Source: an uncultured Lentisphaeria bacterium (GTDB lineage: Bacteria; Verrucomicrobiota; Lentisphaeria; Victivallales; Victivallaceae). Taken from it: a stretch of 5,885 nucleotides of DNA. Below, piece by piece: positions 1-5,885 of the stretch. How positions within the stretch are numbered: position 1 is the first letter of the stretch; each line of letters opens with the position of its first letter. Where the stretch lies: the NCBI GenBank assembly GCA_903821255.1, contig CAIJKT010000752.1, positions 1 to 5,885 of the forward strand, given 5' to 3'. The notes under the pieces are model-generated. The model saw only the letters and a list, made by a program, of their open reading frames with translations, made no database searches and had not been told where the DNA came from. The translations under genes were made by a program, and so were the position numbers.

Positions 1-8
1 CAATATAA

Positions 9-37
9 AATATTATATTTATTAAATAGTATATAAT
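9..37 (+). promoter_or_regulatory. Candidate promoter for the oxidoreductase-ThuA pair
   Basis: A perfect TATAAT hexamer lies at 32-37 in an AT-rich leader. No good -35 match exists 16-18 bp upstream (positions 9-14 read AATATT), so only the -10 box is supported. It would start transcription near 44, giving a leader of about 30 nt to ATG 74. Chance matches are likely in such AT-rich DNA. An inverted repeat, ATATAA at 3-8 and TTATAT at 13-18, overlaps the -35 region and could be an operator or simply base composition. Confidence 0.35.
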
Positions 38-73
38 GCTATTAACATGAATTCAATAAACAAGGCTGCGGAA

Positions 74-1180
74 ATGACGAAAAAAGTAAAAGTCGGGGTT
101 ATCGGCTGCGGTAATATCAGCGATGCTTATTTCAAAGCGTCACAGACGTTCAAGAATCTGGAAATTGTGGCCTGTGCCGATCAATGGCCGCAGGCGGCGG
201 AAGCCAAAGCGGTAATTTACGGTCTGAAAATCCTGACCGTCGAAGAACTGCTGTCGGATAAGTCAATTGAGGTCGTGCTGAATCTGACCACGCCGCAGGC
301 GCATGCTGCAATCAATCTGCTCGCGCTAAAAGCAGGAAAGCATGCCTACTGCGAAAAACCGTTCGGCCTGGACCGGGAATCAGGCAGGGAAGTTCTGCGG
401 CTGGCGGCGAAAAAACAACTTTATACCGGCTGTGCTCCGGATACTTTCCTCGGCGGCAGCCATCAGACCTGCCGCAAACTGATTGACGACGGCGCTATCG
501 GCGCGCCGCTTTCCGGCACGGCCTTCATGATGTGCCGCGGCCATGAGTCCTGGCATCCGGCTCCGGCATTTTATTACCTGAAAGGCGGCGGTCCGCTGTT
601 CGATATGGGGCCGTATTATATTACCGCGCTGGTAAATATGCTGGGACCGGTCAAAAAAGTCGCCGCCATCAATACTAAAGGCTTTAAAACAAGACTTGCC
701 ACTTCTGAAAAAGCCAAAGGGCAGCGTTTGAAAGTCGAAGTCAATACCCATGTTGCCGGGTTGCTGGAATTTGTCTCCGGCGCGGTAATTACCCTGGTTA
801 CCAGTTTTGACGTCTGGAGGCACACCAACCACAATATCGAAATTCACGGCTCTGAAGGCAGTCTGCGCGTTCCCGACCCCAACGGCTTCGGCGGTAAAAT
901 CTCAATTTTCCAGCCCGGTATGCAGGACTGGGAAGAAGTACCCCCCGCATTCGGTTATCTTGAAAATATGCGCAGTATCGGTCTGGCCGACATGGCGGAG
1001 TCCATCCGCCGGCAGATTCCGTGCCGCTGTTCCGGGGAGCTGGCATTTCATGTTCTGGATGTAATGTGCGCGCTGGAGGAAGCCTCCGCGGCGGGAACAC
1101 ATATCGCGCTAAGGAGCGGTTGCCTGCGGCCCGATCCATTGCCGCTCGGCCTGAAACACGGCAAAATTTTTCTCAACTGA
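74..1180 (+). CDS. Gfo/Idh/MocA family NAD(P)-dependent oxidoreductase
   Basis: This is a predicted cytoplasmic sugar or cyclitol dehydrogenase of 368 residues, a normal length for the family. The N-terminal Rossmann domain (about residues 4-120) shows the dinucleotide loop G8-x-x-G11-x-G13. Asp36 ends the second strand, which usually favours NAD over NADP. The family EKP motif lies at 94-96, with the presumed catalytic Lys95. The C-terminal alpha/beta substrate domain carries [12 protein letters not shown] at 171-182, where Asp177 and Tyr181 occupy the usual Asp/His active-site positions. I chose ATG 74 because CAAGG at 61-65 gives a weak ribosome binding site 8 nt upstream and the Rossmann strand then begins at residue 5. 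ATG 47 in the same frame would add nine residues, but it has no visible binding site and lies almost at the predicted transcription start. It lies 28 bp upstream of the ThuA-like gene, probably in one operon. The family is clear; the substrate cannot be read from the sequence. Confidence 0.93.
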   Translation: MTKKVKVGVIGCGNISDAYFKASQTFKNLEIVACADQWPQAAEAKAVIYGLKILTVEELLSDKSIEVVLNLTTPQAHAAINLLALKAGKHAYCEKPFGLDRESGREVLRLAAKKQLYTGCAPDTFLGGSHQTCRKLIDDGAIGAPLSGTAFMMCRGHESWHPAPAFYYLKGGGPLFDMGPYYITALVNMLGPVKKVAAINTKGFKTRLATSEKAKGQRLKVEVNTHVAGLLEFVSGAVITLVTSFDVWRHTNHNIEIHGSEGSLRVPDPNGFGGKISIFQPGMQDWEEVPPAFGYLENMRSIGLADMAESIRRQIPCRCSGELAFHVLDVMCALEEASAAGTHIALRSGCLRPDPLPLGLKHGKIFLN

Positions 1181-1208
1181 ATTTACTAATGGAAAGACAA
1201 AAGAGATT

Positions 1209-1859
1209 ATGAACAAAAAAGTATTTATGACATGGGGCGGGTGGGACGGTCATGAACCGGAACAGACCGCGAAATTATTCGGCAAACTGCTTGCGGAACA
1301 TGGTTTTGAAGTGGAGATCAGCAATTCGCTGGAGCCGCTGGCCGACAAAGTAAAAATGGCGTCATACGACCTGATTATTCCGGTCTGGACTATGTCGAAA
1401 ATCACCAAAGAGCAGGCGGACGGTCTGCTGGACGCAGTAAGGAGCGGCACCGGGATCGGCGGCTGGCACGGCGGGATGTGCGACGCTTTTCGCGAGCATA
1501 CCGAGTATCAGTGGATGACCGGCGGACAGTGGGTGGCGCATCCCGGCAATATCATCGAATATGAAGTAAACATCATCGATCATGACGATCCAATAACTCG
1601 CGGGATAAAGGATTTTAAAATACGATCAGAACAATACTACATGCACACTGATCCGGGCAACGAGGTACTGGCGACCACCACTTTCTCCGGCGAACACGCT
1701 GAATGGATTGGCGGAACTGTCATGCCGGTAGTCTGGAAAAGGCAATATGGCAAAGGCCGCGTCTTTTACAGTTCGCTGGGGCATGTTGCGGCGGATTTTA
1801 TCAACTGTCCGGAAGCTGAGGAAATTGCGTTTCGCGGCCTGCTCTGGGCAGCCCGGTAA
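1209..1859 (+). CDS. ThuA-like domain protein
   Basis: This 216-residue protein is a single ThuA-like domain (trehalose-utilisation family, class I glutamine-amidotransferase-like fold), with no signal peptide or membrane segment, so it is probably cytoplasmic. Recognisable signatures are the N-terminal strand and loop GGWDGHE at 10-16, GGWHGG at 84-89, SEQYY at 140-144, and the late block [10 protein letters not shown] at 183-192 with its conserved terminal His192. In the amidotransferase fold the 84-89 segment corresponds to the nucleophile elbow, but His87 stands where the catalytic Cys would be, so amidotransferase activity is not expected. Genes of this family often sit beside Gfo/Idh/MocA dehydrogenases, as thuA does beside thuB in rhizobia, and that is the arrangement here. 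Only a weak purine-rich site (GGAAAG at 1191-1196, AAGAG at 1201-1205) precedes the ATG, consistent with translation coupled to the upstream gene. The exact reaction is not known to me. Confidence 0.9.
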   Translation: MNKKVFMTWGGWDGHEPEQTAKLFGKLLAEHGFEVEISNSLEPLADKVKMASYDLIIPVWTMSKITKEQADGLLDAVRSGTGIGGWHGGMCDAFREHTEYQWMTGGQWVAHPGNIIEYEVNIIDHDDPITRGIKDFKIRSEQYYMHTDPGNEVLATTTFSGEHAEWIGGTVMPVVWKRQYGKGRVFYSSLGHVAADFINCPEAEEIAFRGLLWAAR

Positions 1860-1865
1860 GCCGGG
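1852..1865 (+). repeat. Small inverted repeat around the ThuA stop codon
   Basis: CCCGG at 1852-1856 and CCGGG at 1861-1865 can pair as a 5-bp GC stem with loop TAAG, placing the TAA stop codon (1857-1859) in the loop. It is short and may be coincidental, but it sits 18 bp before the strong hairpin at 1884 and could contribute to 3'-end stability. Confidence 0.4.
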
Positions 1866-1883
1866 ATAAATTAACTTGAAGGA

Positions 1884-1913
1884 ATTCCCCGGACGGCTGT
1901 CCGTCCGGGGAAT
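1884..1913. terminator. Convergent-gene hairpin, probable bidirectional terminator
   Basis: The arms ATTCCCCGGACGG (1884-1896) and CCGTCCGGGGAAT (1901-1913) are perfectly complementary over 13 bp, ten of them G-C, with a 4-nt loop CTGT. It lies 24 bp after the ThuA-like stop and 8 bp after the esterase stop on the other strand, so one element can serve both convergent genes. Neither side has a proper T-tract: the plus strand continues AAATATG and the minus strand TCCTTCAAG. It is therefore not a textbook intrinsic terminator and may act as a 3'-end stabiliser or a U-poor terminator. Confidence 0.75.
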
Positions 1914-1921
1914 AAATATGC

Positions 1922-4135
1922 TTATTCCTGAACCAGGATTTTAAACTCGCCGCGCATGTAGTTCTTCGCGCTGCCGGAGAAAGTCCAGTCTAAAGTCTTT
2001 CCACCGGCCCAGTTGCCGATACCGACATCGGCACTTCTGCCGCCGCTGAAGTTGTTGAAACAGATTACTGACTGCTTTTCTTTCCAGTTGTGGATCTGCA
2101 TGCAGCCGTAACCGGGTGAACGGCTGGTGTCGTACTGGTCGCCGAAATCGAAAGCGGCATCGGAAGCTCCCGGTACCTTGGCGCTGTTGACGCCGCCATA
2201 GTTGCAATCCCAGAATTCGATATTACCGCCTTCGGGATAGTCGCCGGTCTTGACCCCGTCAACATTCGATTTTACCGTCATGCCGGTCACCATCTGCTGG
2301 AACATCTGCCCGGCAGATTTTACCGGCACGCCGATTTTCTTGACGTCATCAGTGAACGGGTCCATGCTCACGAAAGCATAGGACAACTTGCCGTCACTGG
2401 TTTGCAGCGCCATGAAATAAGCTACTTTTTTGAATTTGCCGGTGATCCCGGCGGAGTTATCTTCCGTATATACGAACCTGGTGCTGTTGTCGGTCAGTTT
2501 GGCATTGGTCGGATCAAAACTGTACACCACTTTGTAATCTTTAATTTCCGCCGGCAGCAGTTTTGCCATAAGATTGATCTTCGGCATTGTGCCGAACCGG
2601 AACGGCGAAGCCGGCAGGCCGGCATTGTTGACCAGATTCACACCGGTCGGATTGTTGGCCCAGGCGTAATAAACCATCACCGCTTTCTTTACTTCAGGCG
2701 CGGTCACTTCGACGGTATCCCCGCCGGTGATTTTCGCATCGGCCTTGACTGTCATGCCGTCTTCGTTAACCAGTGCGAAACCTTGCAGTTTTTCGCCTTT
2801 GACGGCCAGCGGAGAACCGCCGTCTTCGAAACGGACAATTGCCTTTTCATCATCAAATTTGCAGGATCTGGCAATCGGCCCGGTCCAGACCGTATCCTTT
2901 TTGCCATAAGTCTTATACAGGGCGACGCGGGCCAGGCGGTCGCCGACATCCTGCTTGTTTTTCGGGTGAATATCGTTTTCTTCGCCGATGTCAATCGTGA
3001 TCGCCATGCCGGTATTCGGCACTTCCATCGCCGTCTTCATGAAGGCTTCGCGCAGTACCGGCCAGCCGCCGTCTTCCACAGGAGACGACCAGGCTTTCAT
3101 AAAGTTCGGCAACTGGACAAAATAAAAGGCTAAATCATTGTTATCCCAGGCGTTGCGCCAGCAGTTAATCATCCGTTCCATTTGCGCCCGGTAATTATTT
3201 GCCTGGCCGGCGTTGGACTCGCCCTGATACCAGATTGCGCCTTTGGCGGCAAACGGAACTATAGGAACGATCATGCCGTTATAGAGATTGCCTGGATAAT
3301 TCTGGTGCTGCTGCGGATGCGGGTTCAGACGCGGCGCATTGGGTTGCGTGCCTTTGCTGCCGGCGGCTTTCCATTCGTCAACTTTTTTCTGCCAGGCGAC
3401 TTTTTCGTCTTCAAACTTTTTCTTTGCAGCTTCCGGGGTGTAGGTCGCCGCGTTTTTGTCGTAATTGTCTTTCATATTCTTAACGATTGGATCGGAGAGC
3501 TGTTTATCCAGCGGGGTCCAGGCTTCGATGCAGGTGCCGCCCCAGGAGGTGTTGATCAGGCCGACCGGTATCTTCAATTCCTGATAAAGCTTGCGGCCGA
3601 AGTAATAACCGGCGGCGGAAAAGCTCCCGACGGTGGCCGGGCTGCATGGCGTCCATTTGCCGACAGTGTCTTTCAACGGGGTCTGCGAGGGAACAGGCTT
3701 GACGGTGAAAAGGCGGATTTCCGGGTAATTGGCATTGTTTACTTCCTTTTCGTAAAGCGAGGCATCGCGACTCCACAGTGTCACCGGCATCTGCATATTC
3801 GACTGCCCGGAGCATATCCACACATCGCCGGACAGCACATTATTCAATTCGATTTTATTTTTGCCCTGAACAGTAATGATGAACGGTCCGCCTGCTTTGG
3901 GCGTATCGAGTTTAACCTGCCACTTGCCGTCTTTGCCGGCCACAGTATCGGCTTTTTCGCCCCAGGAACCGGATACGGTCACTTTCTCTTCCGGATCGGC
4001 CCAGCCCCAGACCGGCGCCGCAGTTTCCCGCTGAATTACCATGTCGCTGTTAAAGATCGCCGGCAGTTTAACATCGGCACACAATACGCCCGCCGCCGTC
4101 AGCAGCGCACCCATTAGAATGGTCCTTTTGATCAT
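1922..4135 (-). CDS. Exported sialate O-acetylesterase-like carbohydrate esterase (SASA/SGNH family)
   Basis: This 737-residue protein is predicted to remove O-acetyl groups from glycans outside the cytoplasm. Residues 1-20 form a Sec signal peptide (Lys3-Arg4, a hydrophobic core, likely cleavage after Ala20). An N-terminal beta-rich region (about 21-100) leads to the SGNH esterase domain: GQSNM at 110-114 with nucleophile Ser112, the NTSWGG block at 195-200, WYQGESN at 302-308, and DIHP at 388-391 supplying the catalytic Asp388 and His390. A charged, helical insertion occupies about 216-280. The family normally ends near GLPASPFR (506-513). Here about 220 more residues (518-737) form an additional C-terminal domain. 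The ATG at 4135-4133 is preceded by AAAGGAG with a 6-nt spacer, so the start is secure. Related enzymes act on sialic acid or, in CE20, on acetylated xylan; the substrate here is unresolved. It converges on the ThuA-like gene and is transcribed as a single gene within this window. Confidence 0.92.
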   Translation of the reverse strand: MIKRTILMGALLTAAGVLCADVKLPAIFNSDMVIQRETAAPVWGWADPEEKVTVSGSWGEKADTVAGKDGKWQVKLDTPKAGGPFIITVQGKNKIELNNVLSGDVWICSGQSNMQMPVTLWSRDASLYEKEVNNANYPEIRLFTVKPVPSQTPLKDTVGKWTPCSPATVGSFSAAGYYFGRKLYQELKIPVGLINTSWGGTCIEAWTPLDKQLSDPIVKNMKDNYDKNAATYTPEAAKKKFEDEKVAWQKKVDEWKAAGSKGTQPNAPRLNPHPQQHQNYPGNLYNGMIVPIVPFAAKGAIWYQGESNAGQANNYRAQMERMINCWRNAWDNNDLAFYFVQLPNFMKAWSSPVEDGGWPVLREAFMKTAMEVPNTGMAITIDIGEENDIHPKNKQDVGDRLARVALYKTYGKKDTVWTGPIARSCKFDDEKAIVRFEDGGSPLAVKGEKLQGFALVNEDGMTVKADAKITGGDTVEVTAPEVKKAVMVYYAWANNPTGVNLVNNAGLPASPFRFGTMPKINLMAKLLPAEIKDYKVVYSFDPTNAKLTDNSTRFVYTEDNSAGITGKFKKVAYFMALQTSDGKLSYAFVSMDPFTDDVKKIGVPVKSAGQMFQQMVTGMTVKSNVDGVKTGDYPEGGNIEFWDCNYGGVNSAKVPGASDAAFDFGDQYDTSRSPGYGCMQIHNWKEKQSVICFNNFSGGRSADVGIGNWAGGKTLDWTFSGSAKNYMRGEFKILVQE

Positions 4136-4141
4136 CTCTGA

Positions 4142-4148
4142 CTCCTTT
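4142..4148 (-). promoter_or_regulatory. Strong Shine-Dalgarno site of the esterase gene
   Basis: On the minus strand AAAGGAG is followed by a 6-nt spacer (TCAGAG) and the ATG. This is the best ribosome binding site in the window and fixes the esterase start. An ATG at 4151-4149 just upstream is out of frame with the esterase. Confidence 0.8.
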
Positions 4149-4182
4149 CATATTGACAGTTTCAGCTTAAATGACTTAAAAA

Positions 4183-4212
4183 GATATAGCTTACGGAATT
4201 AACTGCAAACAA
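4183..4212 (-). promoter_or_regulatory. Weak candidate promoter for the esterase
   Basis: Reading the minus strand, TTGTTT (4212-4207) and TATATC (4188-4183) are spaced by 18 bp and would give a leader of about 40 nt. Both boxes are imperfect matches to the sigma-70 consensus in AT-rich DNA, so this is only a suggestion. Confidence 0.22.
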
Positions 4213-4340
4213 AATGTTTAATTAATCATTTAATATTCCAGCATATGGAATTTTAGGAATACTGTGAATAATGGGAATGGTAAAATGGAAGCACACTCTG
4301 GAAAATTCAATAATACTCCTGCACTTGATATCTCTAAACT

Positions 4341-4367
4341 CTCCGGAATGCCGGTAACCGGCCGGAG
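4341..4367. repeat. GC-rich imperfect hairpin in the intergenic spacer
   Basis: CTCCGG (4341-4346) pairs with CCGGAG (4362-4367), and inside it GCCGG (4350-4354) can pair with CCGGC (4358-4362) around a TAA loop. The two stems share base 4362, so they compete slightly. This GC island stands out in AT-rich flanks. There is no T-tract on either side, so a terminator is unlikely. It may be an operator, a REP-like dispersed element or a 5'-leader structure about 100 bp upstream of the glycosyltransferase start. Confidence 0.45.
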
Positions 4368-4409
4368 TGAGCGGAAGTGATGATTTTGAAGGATTTGGAA
4401 TTATTCTTA

Positions 4410-4439
4410 TTGAAAAAATCATATTGAAGTCCATATTCT
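4410..4439 (+). promoter_or_regulatory. Candidate promoter for the membrane glycosyltransferase
   Basis: TTGAAA (4410-4415) matches five of six -35 positions, and TATTCT (4434-4439), 18 bp further on, matches four of six -10 positions. Transcription would begin near 4446, leaving a leader of about 20 nt before the ATG at 4467. No strong ribosome binding site follows; only GAG at 4453-4455 is near. This is a base-composition-sensitive prediction. Confidence 0.3.
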
Positions 4440-4466
4440 TGAAATAAGCTATGAGTAAATATTTTT

Positions 4467-5885
4467 ATGGATACAGATTCATTTTTCAAGAAAATTAAAC
4501 AAGTCGTTACCAGCCGCCAGTTTATTGCGGTCGCGGTTCTGGTACTGGCGGCGCTGATTATCCGGATTGCCGTTGCCGTGCCGGGGCTGGATAAAGCACC
4601 CGGACATTTCTGCCGCCCGGATTCGGCAGGCTATATTCAGCCGGCGCTGGCGCTGGCGGAAGACGGCGGGTTTTATGCGGGGCCCGGATTGAAAGTTCCA
4701 GATGTCAGCAGGCCGCCCGGTTTCCCGCTGTTTCTGGCGGCATTTTTCTATCTTTTCGGAGAGAACTATGTGATTCCGGTGCTGGCGATGTGTCTGGTCG
4801 GCGCGCTGATTTGCGTTCCGGTGTATCTGACCGGAAAGCTGTTCGGCGGACATCTTGCCGGAATGATTGCCGCCGGGTTTGTGGCGTTGAATATCACCGG
4901 CATCGCGATGAGCCCGATGTATCTTACAGATTCTTTTTTCACCTTTCTCATTGCATGGCAGCTTTACTTTTTCAGCCTGTTCTATGTGCGCAGGGATTTG
5001 CGCTGGTGTTATCCCGGAGTGATTCTGGCGGCGCTGTCGGTGCTGATCCGCCCGATCAGCGTCTTGTGGTATATTCCCGCGGGATTCCTGATTCTGATCA
5101 TTCCCGGTGTAAATTTTAAGAAAAAGCTTATAACCGCGCTGACTTGTACGGCGATTTTCTGGGCGGTTGTTTTTCCGTGGATGCTGCGCAACAGTTACGC
5201 CGGAGCCGGGTTGTGTGTTGATGTAAACACCGGCTCCATGTATCACCAGAACGGAGCCATGCTCATTTCCGCAGTAAAGGGCACTTCATACGAAGCGGAG
5301 AAACAGTGTATCCTGAAGGAGCAGGAACAGGAATTTGCCGACACCGCAAAATATCCTGACGAAAAAAGCAGAGTTGACTACCGCCTGAAGAAGCTGAGAG
5401 AATTGATTATCCAGTATCCGTTAACCTACCTGCGGCTGCATTTTAATCCGCAGGTGATGCTGCCGGATGCGCCGACTTTTTTTGAATTGCTCGGATTCAC
5501 GCAGAGCGACCGTGGAACGCTGGATGTAATGCACCGGTTCGGCATATTTGCCGCGGTGAATCATTATTTTGCCGGCAAGTTATGGCTGCCTGCATTGCTG
5601 ATTCCGGCCTTGCTGGTCGTATTGTGCTGCTACCTCGGATGCCTCGTCCAGTTGGGCGTATGGTTGTTTGAAAAGAAGATATTTCTGATATTCTTCTTTC
5701 TGGCGTTCGTGGAATATTATCTGCTGCTGCCGGGCCCGATAACTGTTCCCCGCTATCATCTGCCCGCTCTGCCGCTGATTGCCGTAATGGGCGCTACCGG
5801 CTGTATTTTATGTATGAGAAGAATGAGATATTTCAGAAAAAAGGGTAGTGTCAAATCTGGCATGAAAGAAATGAACAAAGATGAG
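4467..5885 (+). CDS. GT39/PMT_2-type multi-pass membrane glycosyltransferase (3' partial)
   Basis: The frame is open from ATG 4467 to the window edge with 473 codons and no stop, so the C-terminus is missing. The protein is an inner-membrane enzyme of the GT39/PMT_2 (ArnT-like, GT-C fold) type, which transfers sugars from polyprenyl-phosphate donors to lipid or protein acceptors at the outer face. A basic N-terminus (Lys8-Lys9-x-Lys11) precedes the first membrane helix at about 18-39. The first outer loop holds the family acidic site PDSAGY (51-56, Asp52), then RPPGFP (82-87). A second motif, TDSFF, lies at 154-158, and PWMLRN at 237-242. About ten or eleven hydrophobic helices are visible, interrupted by a mostly hydrophilic stretch at about 243-370. 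PRYHLP at 428-433 begins the last helix block, and a basic tail from about 450 suggests that the end is near. A TGA at 4452-4454 in the same frame makes 4467 the first possible ATG. Donor and acceptor are unknown. Confidence 0.85.
   Translation, partial: MDTDSFFKKIKQVVTSRQFIAVAVLVLAALIIRIAVAVPGLDKAPGHFCRPDSAGYIQPALALAEDGGFYAGPGLKVPDVSRPPGFPLFLAAFFYLFGENYVIPVLAMCLVGALICVPVYLTGKLFGGHLAGMIAAGFVALNITGIAMSPMYLTDSFFTFLIAWQLYFFSLFYVRRDLRWCYPGVILAALSVLIRPISVLWYIPAGFLILIIPGVNFKKKLITALTCTAIFWAVVFPWMLRNSYAGAGLCVDVNTGSMYHQNGAMLISAVKGTSYEAEKQCILKEQEQEFADTAKYPDEKSRVDYRLKKLRELIIQYPLTYLRLHFNPQVMLPDAPTFFELLGFTQSDRGTLDVMHRFGIFAAVNHYFAGKLWLPALLIPALLVVLCCYLGCLVQLGVWLFEKKIFLIFFFLAFVEYYLLLPGPITVPRYHLPALPLIAVMGATGCILCMRRMRYFRKKGSVKSGMKEMNKDE

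Larger units (their letters stand above)
4136..4466. other. AT-rich intergenic region between divergent genes
   Basis: This 331-bp spacer separates the divergently transcribed esterase and membrane glycosyltransferase genes. It contains the esterase ribosome binding site, weak promoter-like boxes for both directions, the palindrome TTAATTAA near 4218-4225, and a GC-rich imperfect hairpin at 4341-4367. Reading frames across it, including one of 70 codons at 4222-4434 on the minus strand, lack a ribosome binding site and recognisable protein character. I see no tRNA, riboswitch or mobile-element remnant. Confidence 0.6.

Noticed and set aside
380..847. Minus-strand frame of 155 codons inside the oxidoreductase gene
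   Set aside because: It is a shadow of the plus-strand gene, without domain features.
1189..1212. Seven-codon frame whose TGA overlaps the ThuA-like ATG (ATGA)
   Set aside because: It is too short to support and lacks a ribosome binding site; the overlap is probably coincidental.
2402..3133. Open frame of 243 codons on the plus strand opposite the esterase
   Set aside because: It is antisense to the same esterase gene, with a low-complexity Phe/Arg/His-rich translation typical of a shadow frame.
3182..4117. Long open frame (311 codons) on the plus strand opposite the esterase
   Set aside because: It lies entirely antisense to a well-supported gene with catalytic motifs, has no ribosome binding site or recognisable domain, and is explained by the codon composition of the esterase.
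4222..4434. Minus-strand 70-codon frame in the intergenic spacer
   Set aside because: It has no ribosome binding site and no recognisable protein features; AT-rich spacer DNA readily yields such frames.
4451..4498. Possible 15-codon leader peptide overlapping the glycosyltransferase start
   Set aside because: It has no ribosome binding site, no run of regulatory codons and no attenuator structure after it.
4479..5246. Open frame of 255 codons on the minus strand opposite the glycosyltransferase
   Set aside because: Its translation is rich in Arg, Gln, Asn and His, as expected from the reverse complement of a membrane protein; the plus-strand frame has clear GT39 motifs and membrane helices.
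1..5885. CRISPR array, tRNA/rRNA, insertion sequence or toxin-antitoxin pair
   Set aside because: I found no regularly spaced repeats, no cloverleaf-like sequence, no transposase motifs and no small gene pair on either strand.

Overview
The window holds four protein-coding genes and no RNA gene, CRISPR array or insertion sequence that I can recognise. The content resembles a carbohydrate-metabolism region of a PVC-group bacterium. A Lentisphaerota (Victivallis-like) or planctomycete host is my best guess. This rests on a Gfo/Idh/MocA oxidoreductase paired with a ThuA-like protein, and on a secreted sialate-O-acetylesterase-type enzyme whose long C-terminal extension I recall from planctomycete and Lentisphaera homologues. 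The taxonomic call is an inference from memory of families, not a database result. Coding regions have moderate GC, while the spacers are clearly AT-rich.

Layout: positions 1-73 are an AT-rich leader with a TATAAT box. Positions 74-1180 (+) encode a Gfo/Idh/MocA-type NAD(P)-dependent sugar oxidoreductase. A ThuA-like protein follows 28 bp downstream (1209-1859, +), and the two probably form one transcript. A perfect 13-bp hairpin (1884-1913) then separates this pair from a convergent gene at 1922-4135 (-), which encodes an exported SGNH-type carbohydrate esterase (SASA family) with an extra C-terminal domain of about 220 residues. The 331-bp AT-rich spacer 4136-4466 lies between divergent genes and carries candidate promoters in both directions and one GC-rich imperfect hairpin. 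From 4467 to the window edge (+) runs a multi-pass membrane glycosyltransferase of the GT39/PMT_2 type. It is open at the 3' end, with 473 codons visible.

How they may work together: the esterase would remove acetyl groups from host or plant glycans outside the cytoplasm, and the oxidoreductase/ThuA pair would handle oxidised or released sugars inside. The membrane glycosyltransferase probably belongs to a separate unit concerned with the cell envelope or protein glycosylation. I do not see a convincing undescribed system. The points most worth checking are the esterase C-terminal domain, the oxidoreductase-ThuA pairing, and the hairpin elements in the spacers.
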